Assembly (NCBI GenBank): GCA_021298355.1
Contig: JAJTEH010000001.1
Coordinates: forward strand, 269,164 to 333,163
Length of the DNA stretch: 64,000 nucleotides
Reading direction: 5' to 3'
DNA from: Flammeovirgaceae bacterium
GTDB lineage: Bacteria > Bacteroidota > Bacteroidia > Cytophagales > Cyclobacteriaceae
The notes beneath the pieces were generated by a model, which worked only from the letters and a program-made list of their open reading frames with translations, was not told where the DNA came from and ran no database searches. The position numbers and the translations under genes were made by a program. Within the stretch, counting starts at the first letter, position 1. Each line of letters opens with the position of its first letter. This document shows, in pieces, positions 7,820 through 15,106 of the stretch.

Positions 7820-9649
7820 ATGGAAGTGAACGAACAAGAAAACGGTACACCTGAAGCAATTTTGCAAAAAGGTGTTTTAACCAGCGAGACAGATCTGGCT
7901 GAGAAAGACGATGCATTAGTGCACGAAGAAGAAGAAGTTAAACCCGACTATATTCAGTTTTCAAAAAAGCAATTAGCGGAACTCGCAAAAGAATTAGCCA
8001 AGGACAATAATCCGATAAAAGCTGAGAATGTACTAAGAGAGATAAAACCTTATTTCGAAGACCTTTACGAGAAAAATAAATCTCAGGCTCTAGAAAAATT
8101 TATTGCTGAAGGAGGGTTGCCTGTAGATTTTGAATTTCGCGGAGATGAGTGGGATGCTGTTTTTGATGCAAATGCAAAACTAATACGCGATAGGAAAAAC
8201 CAATTTATACGCCAGCAAGAAGAAGCTCGAAACGAAAATCTTAAAAAGAAAGAAGGCATTTTAGAACAGATGCGCATCCTTTTAGATGCTCCAGGTTCAG
8301 GAAATCAATACGACAAATTTCAAGAATTACAAAAGCAATGGAAGTCCGTAGGAACTGTTTCTGGAAATCATTCCAAAACGATATGGGCAAATTACCATGC
8401 TTTGGTAGATCGTTTTTACGATAATCAAAGCATATACTTCGAATTAAAGGAGTTAGACAGGAAGAAAAACTTACAGGCGAAAAAAGAACTTATTACAAAA
8501 GCAAAACTACTCGCTCAGGTCGAATCTGTTAAAGAAGCAATAAAAGAGCTGAATGAACTCCATCATGAGTTTAAGCACATAGGCCCGGTTCCAAAAGAAG
8601 AAAAGGAAGCTATTTGGCAAGAATTTAAGAAAGCTTCGGATTCCGTTTACGAACGAAGAGATTCTTTCGTAAAAGAAATACAGCAACAATTGCAAACAAA
8701 CCTTGATGCCAAAACAAAATTGGCCGAAAGTGTAGCTACATATGCAACATTCTCAACAGATCGTATAAAAGAATGGAATACCAAAACAACGGAACTACTA
8801 GAACTACAAAAACAGTGGGAAAAAGTTGGTAGTATACCCAGAAGCAAAGCAAAAGAGGTAAATAAAAAATTCTGGAGTTCCTTTAAATTGTTTTTCCAGA
8901 ACAAAGCCACTTTCTTTAAAAAGCTAGACGAAGAACGATCTATAAATTTAAAAGCTAAACAAGCCTTATTGGCCAAAGCCAAAGAATTAGTTGATGCTGA
9001 AGATATCGACAAAGCTATAAAAGAAGTTAAATCGTTACAGGCCATGTGGAAAGAAACAGGCCCTGTACCTGAAAAAGTTAGAGAAAAGATATTTAAAGAA
9101 TTTAAAGAACACTGTGACGCTGTATTTACAAAAAAGCGAGGTCAACAATCTAAGCATGCCGAAGATCAGCAAGAGAATTTTATAAAGAAGCAAGACATTT
9201 GCAATCAATTAGAAGTATACGCAGCCGAAGGAAAAGCCAACGTAGAAGATTTAGACAAACTGCAAGAAAGTTTTAACGCAATTGGTTTTGTACCACGCGA
9301 TAAAGTGCAAAGCATAAGAGATCGTTTTCACCAGGCATTGCAAACATATGTTAATTCTATACCAAATCTTGGTGATACAGAGCGCGGGCAATTAAGTTTA
9401 AAAGCTGAGTTTTCTGATGTTAAGAATGATCCGAATGCCGATAAGAAACTACAGCAGAAAGAGTTACAAATAAGAAAGAAAATCAGTAAAGCAGAGAATG
9501 ATGTAGCCTTATTGCGAAACAACCTTGAGTTTTTTGCCAAATCTAAAAATGCCGGATCTTTACGTGAAGACGTGAACAAACAAATAGCGAAAGCCGAAGC
9601 AGAGTTACGAGAGTTAAAAAATCAATTAAAATTAATCAGGTCTTTATAG
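7820..9649 (+). CDS. DUF349 repeat protein
   Basis: This 609-residue, highly charged, helical protein has no signal or membrane segment. After an acidic N-terminus (about 1-55) it carries a series of DUF349 repeats of about 70 residues, recognisable by LQKQWKSVGTV, LHHEFKHIGPVPKEEKEAIWQEFK, LQKQWEKVGSIPRSKAKEVNKKFW, LQAMWKETGPVPEKVREKIFKEF and LQESFNAIGFVPRDKVQSI. The C-terminus (about 530-609) is a probable coiled coil. Such proteins are typical of Bacteroidota and their function is not known; the long helical array suggests a scaffold or nucleic-acid-associated role, which is inference only. It is followed by tRNA-Thr. Confidence 0.88.
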   Translation: MEVNEQENGTPEAILQKGVLTSETDLAEKDDALVHEEEEVKPDYIQFSKKQLAELAKELAKDNNPIKAENVLREIKPYFEDLYEKNKSQALEKFIAEGGLPVDFEFRGDEWDAVFDANAKLIRDRKNQFIRQQEEARNENLKKKEGILEQMRILLDAPGSGNQYDKFQELQKQWKSVGTVSGNHSKTIWANYHALVDRFYDNQSIYFELKELDRKKNLQAKKELITKAKLLAQVESVKEAIKELNELHHEFKHIGPVPKEEKEAIWQEFKKASDSVYERRDSFVKEIQQQLQTNLDAKTKLAESVATYATFSTDRIKEWNTKTTELLELQKQWEKVGSIPRSKAKEVNKKFWSSFKLFFQNKATFFKKLDEERSINLKAKQALLAKAKELVDAEDIDKAIKEVKSLQAMWKETGPVPEKVREKIFKEFKEHCDAVFTKKRGQQSKHAEDQQENFIKKQDICNQLEVYAAEGKANVEDLDKLQESFNAIGFVPRDKVQSIRDRFHQALQTYVNSIPNLGDTERGQLSLKAEFSDVKNDPNADKKLQQKELQIRKKISKAENDVALLRNNLEFFAKSKNAGSLREDVNKQIAKAEAELRELKNQLKLIRSL

Positions 9650-9656
9650 AGAATTA

Positions 9657-9687
9657 TTTGCAAATATCAGAAGCATAGCTATTTTTG
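9657..9687 (+). promoter_or_regulatory. consensus Bacteroidota promoter for tRNA-Thr
   Basis: TTTG (9657-9660), exactly 19 bases, then TATTTTTG (9680-9687), a full match to the TTTG-N19-TAnnTTTG pattern of the Bacteroidota housekeeping sigma factor. The expected start of transcription, about 9694, lies some 16 bases before the tRNA. Confidence 0.8.
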
Positions 9688-9709
9688 CACCTCTATTTTA
9701 AATAGCAAA

Positions 9710-9782
<73 letters not shown>

Positions 9783-9791
9783 CACAAAATC

Positions 9792-9822
9792 AAGCAGTTA
9801 CAAACTTTGTAACTGCTTTTTT
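9792..9822 (+). terminator. intrinsic terminator of tRNA-Thr
   Basis: AAGCAGTTACA (9792-9802) pairs with TGTAACTGCTT (9808-9818) around a five-base loop and runs into TTTTTT. It begins ten bases after the tRNA. Confidence 0.88.
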
Positions 9823-9989
9823 ATTTACTAGCGAAGTAAATTCAAAATTTAAATTCCAAGTTTTCAAGTTTCGCTAAGCAGTATAAATACGTAAAAATTG
9901 GTCGTAAAAAGATATTTTATCTTTCGTCATTTACTTCTAATTCTACAATTGATAAACCTTGCGTTGTTCAAGTCAACAGAAAAAAGTAA

Positions 9990-11429
9990 ATGAATAAACT
10001 AAACAAACTGCTTTTTAATAAAAAATTTCCTTCCCGAAGTCAGGAAGAGAAATTCCAAAGTTTGTTAAACACCCTTAATGGGTGCGAAGAGTTTATTCTA
10101 AACGAGGAGGGTTACATTATCAGTACCAATCTGGAGAGTGTAAACATCACCGGGTACGAAGAGTGGGAGTTAATTGGCAAACATGTTTCAATATTGTATG
10201 TCGAAAAGGATATTCTAGAAAACAAACCAGGGAAAGATTTAGCAGAAGCAGCAAAATTTGGGTTGGTTCAGTTTTCCGGATTTAAACAAAAGAAAAGAAG
10301 TCAACCTTTCTGGGCTAAAGTTAAGATTAACCTATTACATGATAATGAATGCGTAGCCTATAGGATGGTTTTACATGATGCTACCTCTCAGGCCATGTAC
10401 TCCATAAGTATGCGAAGCATTAAGGATGAATATCTGCAAGTTTTTAACAATCCATATTTTGGAATTTTTAAATTTAAATCGAACACATTTGATTTAATTG
10501 TACTTAACCAAAAAGCAACAGAATTACTTAAAGGAATACCCAACATTTCGTTACGAACAATTTTCGAAGATGAACTGCAATGGTCAATATTTTATGACGC
10601 ATTAGTGGCTGAAGGAAAGGTTAACGATTTTGAATTTAGTGTTCGGGGAAATCCATCGAAAACATATACCATAAGTTGTAAAGAGTTTAAAAACCAGGGT
10701 GTAATTGAAGGCGTATTGCAAGATGTTTCGCATCAAAAAAACTCTTTAAAAAAACTGCAAGATCTCAACAATGAATTAGATACTTTTTTATACCGTTCTT
10801 CGCACGACTTGAGAGCACCCCTTACTTCTATTTTGGGTTTATCAGAATTAATTCGGGTGGAGAACAACATAGATGAAATAAAAAGCTATAACGATAAAAT
10901 TAAAGAAAGAATTAAAGGAATGGATTCCTTGCTAAGGGGTTTAAGTATTGTGGCCTTTAATAATGCAACACCACTTCGCACAGAGAAAAAAGTACTAACC
11001 GAATTTCTTTTCGAGATAGCAGAAAAATATAAACGAAGATACGAAGGAGTGGTATTAACTTGTAAAAGTTATCTTGAAAATGAATTTGTAAATACCGATT
11101 ACGACCGCTTTGCAATTGTAATAGAGAATATTTTAGATAATGCATTTAAATTCTCTAAAGAATTTACTGAAAATGCCACTATACAAATTGAATTAACTGA
11201 AGGCGATTCATCTGTTAAAATAGATGTGAAAGATAATGGGCCTGGTATTGCACAGTATAATTTAGCTAACGTATTCGATCTATTTTTTAAAGCAACTTAT
11301 AATAACAATGGAAGCGGATTAGGTTTATTCTTGGTAAAATCTGTAATGGACAGATTGCAGGGGGTAGTAGAAATATATTCCGAAATAAACAAAGGAACAA
11401 CTGTTATTCTTGAACTTCCAAAAGAATAG
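9990..11429 (+). CDS. Cytoplasmic PAS-domain sensor histidine kinase
   Basis: This 479-residue protein has no signal peptide or membrane segment. Residues about 28-135 form a PAS domain (EFILNEEGYIISTNLESVNITGYE, RSQPFWAKVKINLL); residues about 145-250 look like a second, degenerate PAS. The HisKA domain carries the phospho-acceptor in YRSSHDLRAPLTSILG (His272). The ATPase domain shows the N box (IVIENILDNAFKFSK), G1 (VKDNGPGI) and G2 (GSGLGLFLVK). No receiver domain is attached and no response regulator is adjacent, so the partner is elsewhere. Its 3' end faces the 3' end of a LuxR-HTH membrane regulator 12 bases away. The stimulus cannot be read from the sequence. Confidence 0.92.
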   Translation: MNKLNKLLFNKKFPSRSQEEKFQSLLNTLNGCEEFILNEEGYIISTNLESVNITGYEEWELIGKHVSILYVEKDILENKPGKDLAEAAKFGLVQFSGFKQKKRSQPFWAKVKINLLHDNECVAYRMVLHDATSQAMYSISMRSIKDEYLQVFNNPYFGIFKFKSNTFDLIVLNQKATELLKGIPNISLRTIFEDELQWSIFYDALVAEGKVNDFEFSVRGNPSKTYTISCKEFKNQGVIEGVLQDVSHQKNSLKKLQDLNNELDTFLYRSSHDLRAPLTSILGLSELIRVENNIDEIKSYNDKIKERIKGMDSLLRGLSIVAFNNATPLRTEKKVLTEFLFEIAEKYKRRYEGVVLTCKSYLENEFVNTDYDRFAIVIENILDNAFKFSKEFTENATIQIELTEGDSSVKIDVKDNGPGIAQYNLANVFDLFFKATYNNNGSGLGLFLVKSVMDRLQGVVEIYSEINKGTTVILELPKE

Positions 11430-11441
11430 TTTTTCTTACTA

Positions 11442-12299
11442 TTAGGTATAAGTTTCAGATTTCAGATTATTCAGAAACGCAATAAAATCTTCATCACGGT
11501 TTAAATGAAGTTTTTTCTTTAAACGCGATCGCGTTACTTTTACACTTTCTGGGGAAATTCCAAGTACTGAGGCGATTTCTTTTAACGATAAGTTTAACTT
11601 AGAAAGTGCACATATCTTTAATTCTTGTTGGGTAATTTCTGGATACGTTTTTTTTAATGAATCGAAGAAGGGGCCGTTAGAGTTTTCGAAATAATTCTTG
11701 AAATTCATCCAGTCTTTTTCCTGATTTGTTAAGGATTGAACACATTGTAAGATTGAGTTTACCTTACTGTGGTATTCCTGCGGTAAAGTGGTTTTAAGGT
11801 TAGCCAAACTTTGCACTATATTTTCCAATACATTACTTCGATGAACAACATTTAATGTGTAATTAATAAATTCATTTTGGCGATTCTCTATTTCTTTAGT
11901 TAGTTGATGATGACTGAGTTCTCTGTTTTTAAGTTCTTTCTCAATCAGGTAATGTGTTTTTCTACTAACTTCATTTTCCTTTTTAAGCCTTACGAAATAC
12001 ATATACGCTACCACGAAGGCAAAGGCTACCATACAACAAATAAACATGAATATCCATTGGATAATTCCTTCGCTTCCATACGCATTAGAAATAGAAATGA
12101 TAAAATCAGATTTTGAATAACTATTTAAGTTTAATTGATCTTCATTCTTTGGTTGTTGCGTATCGGCACAAAAGGATACTGTGTAAATGCTATTTTTTAA
12201 TTCACGAAAACCTGCTGAAAGATGCATTTCAAATAATTCGCTACTCATGCAAAAAAGTATTAGGAAAAACCCCGTAGACTTACAAATAAGAGCGTGCAT
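11442..12299 (-). CDS. Membrane-anchored LuxR-type HTH protein without TPRs
   Basis: This 285-residue protein has a hydrophobic N-terminus (possible signal), a short extracytoplasmic stretch, one membrane span (about 80-104, IIQWIFMFICCMVAFAFVVAY), a helical linker, and a C-terminal HTH (about 222-275: QQELKICALSKLNLSLKEIASVLGISPESVKVTRSRLKKKL). The region from the span to the end is clearly paralogous to that of the next gene upstream on the same strand (shared KDWxNFxNYFE, SPESVKVTRSRLKKKL versus EPESIKIAKNRLKKKL). It looks like that protein with its TPR sensor removed. Bacteroidota proteins of this design are taken to be one-component membrane regulators; targets are unknown. Starts further inside are possible. 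Confidence 0.75.
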   Translation of the reverse strand: MHALICKSTGFFLILFCMSSELFEMHLSAGFRELKNSIYTVSFCADTQQPKNEDQLNLNSYSKSDFIISISNAYGSEGIIQWIFMFICCMVAFAFVVAYMYFVRLKKENEVSRKTHYLIEKELKNRELSHHQLTKEIENRQNEFINYTLNVVHRSNVLENIVQSLANLKTTLPQEYHSKVNSILQCVQSLTNQEKDWMNFKNYFENSNGPFFDSLKKTYPEITQQELKICALSKLNLSLKEIASVLGISPESVKVTRSRLKKKLHLNRDEDFIAFLNNLKSETYT

Positions 12300-12390
12300 A
12301 TTAATGGCGAATTACGTTCATCCTTTATGGATAAAAACAAAGCTAAAACATACTCGCCTTATAAAATTCTACTTAACATTCTATTTGAGT

Positions 12391-14193
12391 TTAATTTGGT
12401 TCAGATATAAACTCATTTAACTTTTTTCTAAGATCGTCATCAGCCGAAAGATCAAGTTTCTTTTTCAATCTGTTTTTAGCAATCTTGATGCTTTCTGGTT
12501 CAACATCAAGAATGGCAGCTGCTTGTTTATTGTCTAATCCTAAAATAGTAAGTGCCGCAATACGATTGTCTGTAATTGTAAGTTTTGGATATTGTTTGTT
12601 AAGCCTTAAAAAGAAATCGCTATGTATACTTTCAAAATAGTTTCGGAAATTATCCCAATCCTTATCATTTCCTAGCGATGATCGAATTGCACTTATCAAA
12701 TTAGTAATCGATTTTTCTTTTTCTGATTCAGTTAAACTATTAAGGTTGCGAAGTTCTTGAGCAATAGCCACCAAAAGTTCCTTTTTATTAATTAGTTGTA
12801 AGCTATAACTAACCAGGTCTTGCTTTTTTTGATTAAACTCTTTTGAAAGCATACTATATTCCAATTCAAAGGCCTCATTCTTTTGTTGAAATAAGTTTCT
12901 TGTATTTTCTTCTTGAATTTTATATCGCTTAAGCTTTTTCCTGATCAATAATAAAATTAAAATTCCGATAATGATGCAAAAAGCAAATAGCAAGATTAGC
13001 GCTCTGTTTTGCCATTTTACCTTTTCGTTTTCTTTTGTTTGCAATATGAGTTCCTTTTCAGATGTATCAAATTCGTGTAACTCAAGCAGTTCGTTTAACT
13101 TTGTTTTGTTAGTGTGTGCAAGAATGGAGTCGTTTTGTATTTGAAATTCTTTTAGAAAATCGTAAGCCTTTTTATAATTTCCTTTAGCTGCATTTATTTC
13201 TGAAAGAAGCGCGTAAGCGTCTCTTATTTTACTGTTGTGTTTTTTATCATCATGAAAGCTAGATATTGTTTTTAAAAAATATTGCTCAGCATTAAAAACA
13301 TCTCCGGCTTTTTGATAGATCTTTCCAAATTGAAAATAGACACTGTATTGGTTGTATTGTGTTTCTGAGTTTTCAGTATAATTCAGCCATTTTTGGCAGT
13401 AATATAGTGCACTATCAACTTGGTTTTTGCTTAAGTAAGCTTGGCTTAAACCTGTGTAGGCTGTATCTAAATTTCTTCTTGTTTTTAAAAAGTGCGATAA
13501 ACTAATTTTGTAGTGATAAATGGCGGAATCTGTTTGGCTAAGTTTAAGAAATGCACCGGCCATGTTGATGTGGATCATGCCCACTTGATTGCTATCTTGA
13601 GCGAAAGATGAAGCTGTTTTAAAATAGCGTATTGCTGTTTCGTAATCTTCGCTATTAAAATAGGCTATACCTAGTTTGTTTTGAACGTTATATTCAACTT
13701 GTGAATTTGTGTTTAATTCAATCAATCTTTTTGCTTCTAATATGGAAGTTAAGGCAAGATTACTTTTTCCGATTCTGTTTTGCGAGGTGGATAGTTGTAA
13801 TAAACACATGGCCAGAAATTCATTGCTTTTATGTTGCCTGGCAAAGTATACTGCCTTTTCGTTTTCCTGGTTGGCCAGCACAAAACTTGTTGGTTCTTTT
13901 TCAACTAAGATTTTAGCTTTTGCTAAGTGTATTTCAGCTTTAACAGAATCTGACGTTGTGTTTTTTAAAGCTTGCGAATAATATAAAATACTCGAATCCC
14001 GATTTATTGAGGAATAAACTCTACCTAGCGAATAGGCTGCTTGCAATTTTGATTTAGATGAGCCATTTCGAAAAACATCTTTTAAACTATCAATTGCATT
14101 ATGTTGACCTAATAGAATATTCTGTTGGAGTAATATTAAGGCCAATACAATTAAATATCGATTTAGTACACGTTTTAATCTACATGTATTCAT
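12391..14193 (-). CDS. TPR sensor with membrane span and C-terminal LuxR-type HTH
   Basis: This 600-residue protein has a signal peptide (about 1-30, ILLGQ), a run of tetratricopeptide repeats (about 45-370, for example NKLGIAYFNSEDYETAIRYFKTA and MAGAFLKLSQTDSAIYHYKISL), one membrane span (about 402-424, ALILLFAFCIIIGILILLLI), a coiled-coil linker and an HTH near 535-590 (DNRIAALTILGLDNKQAAAILDVEPESIKIAKNRLKKKL). Outside TPRs joined to an inside DNA-binding domain make a one-component membrane regulator likely. It lies upstream of its TPR-less paralogue by 91 bases, and the pair is probably co-transcribed. A 12-bp direct repeat sits about 135 bases upstream of its start. Confidence 0.85.
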   Translation of the reverse strand: MNTCRLKRVLNRYLIVLALILLQQNILLGQHNAIDSLKDVFRNGSSKSKLQAAYSLGRVYSSINRDSSILYYSQALKNTTSDSVKAEIHLAKAKILVEKEPTSFVLANQENEKAVYFARQHKSNEFLAMCLLQLSTSQNRIGKSNLALTSILEAKRLIELNTNSQVEYNVQNKLGIAYFNSEDYETAIRYFKTASSFAQDSNQVGMIHINMAGAFLKLSQTDSAIYHYKISLSHFLKTRRNLDTAYTGLSQAYLSKNQVDSALYYCQKWLNYTENSETQYNQYSVYFQFGKIYQKAGDVFNAEQYFLKTISSFHDDKKHNSKIRDAYALLSEINAAKGNYKKAYDFLKEFQIQNDSILAHTNKTKLNELLELHEFDTSEKELILQTKENEKVKWQNRALILLFAFCIIIGILILLLIRKKLKRYKIQEENTRNLFQQKNEAFELEYSMLSKEFNQKKQDLVSYSLQLINKKELLVAIAQELRNLNSLTESEKEKSITNLISAIRSSLGNDKDWDNFRNYFESIHSDFFLRLNKQYPKLTITDNRIAALTILGLDNKQAAAILDVEPESIKIAKNRLKKKLDLSADDDLRKKLNEFISEPN

Positions 14194-14726
14194 TGCCTAC
14201 AGACATTTTTTTGTCAAGTAATTATTTTCCCTTTTTGGGGTAACAATTTCTTGTTAGAATAAAATTAACATAAAAACTATTCAAAATTATAACTAATTGA
14301 TTCTATAAAGTTATTTTCTAATGGATTGCTAACGTTTTGCTAATGCTTATGCTAACGTTTTGATAACCTATTTATTTTGGTCTAGCTCTTTTGTGTGGCA
14401 ATCTTTCTTTAAATCTATTTATGCCCATTCAATCTGCCACATTCGTATTATTACTTTGGAGTAATATTTTATACTTAGAAATAATATTCTGTACATCAAG
14501 TTATAAAAAAGACACTTCTTTCTACACGTACAAATCATCAGTAATTACGATAGCAAAGAAATTGCGTTTACTCTTACAGGTACTCGTAAAATCCTATACT
14601 TTTTTGTTTGCGCTACCGATTTTATCATCAACAAAAAAACTTAATCATTATACAAGTTTTTCAACCTAGACCTTAGTAAAGTAAAAAGCTAATCGAACAA
14701 TACTTTTAACCTAAACCATCTTTTTT
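14194..14726. other. 533-base A+T-rich gap between divergent genes; no convincing gene
   Basis: The gap separates the TPR-LuxR gene (leftward) from a small lipoprotein gene (rightward). It contains the direct repeat at 14328-14362. An open frame of 92 codons beginning at a TTG at 14391 has low-complexity hydrophobic and lysine/serine-rich content and no recognisable family, so it is not called. No strong promoter pair was found; TATTTTGG at 14373-14380 is a weak -7-like match. Confidence 0.6.
14328..14362. repeat. 12-bp direct repeat GCTAACGTTTTG, period 23
   Basis: GCTAACGTTTTG occurs at 14328-14339 and again at 14351-14362, start to start 23 bases, about two helical turns. A degenerate copy (GCTAATGC) lies between them. 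This geometry suits binding of a dimer on one face of the helix. It lies between a HTH regulator gene and a small lipoprotein gene and could serve either. Confidence 0.55.
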
Positions 14727-14963
14727 ATGAAAAGAATATACACTTCAAACACAGCACTGAATATTGTTGCTATTTTTTGTCTGGTTAGTATTTGTCAATC
14801 TTGCAAGTTTATTTATCACTGTCCTACGTACGAGGCGCACTACGACTACCATTTACAATCTGTAGCAAAACGAAAGAATACGGTAATCAAATCAGCTGAT
14901 TTGCGAAAGAAAAATACCAAGTCAAAAAAAAGCTCTGGGAGAGCTGAGTTTGCCAGCAATTAG
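14727..14963 (+). CDS. Small putative lipoprotein, function unknown
   Basis: This 78-residue ORF starts at ATG. It has a positively charged start (MKRIYTSN), a hydrophobic core (ALNIVAIFCLVSI) and a possible lipobox ending at CQSC, then a short polar tail rich in lysine and serine (KKNTKSKKSSG). No family is recognised. It stands alone between an A+T-rich gap and the PIG-L gene. The signal-like N-terminus is the only support beyond the open frame. Confidence 0.5.
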   Translation: MKRIYTSNTALNIVAIFCLVSICQSCKFIYHCPTYEAHYDYHLQSVAKRKNTVIKSADLRKKNTKSKKSSGRAEFASN

Positions 14964-15049
14964 AATTCTAAGGTAAGAACAGACAATTGTTACTGTTAAG
15001 ATTATTTAACAGAAATAAACCATTTGTCAGCAGTAATTTTACGTTCACA

Positions 15050-15082
15050 TAAGCATTTATAATGTAGCGATATTAATGCTTA
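15050..15082. repeat. 8-bp inverted repeat in the leader of the PIG-L gene
   Basis: TAAGCATT (15050-15057) pairs with AATGCTTA (15075-15082) around 17 bases. It ends 24 bases before the ATG at 15107. It could be an operator or an mRNA leader stem; there is no T-tract. Confidence 0.35.
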
Positions 15083-15106
15083 CATTCCTCAATTAAAACG
15101 TAAACC

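Noticed and set aside
14391..14669. 92-codon open frame in the gap before the small lipoprotein gene
   Set aside because: It starts at TTG, has low-complexity hydrophobic and serine/lysine content, shows no family motif, and lies in A+T-rich DNA where chance frames are common.
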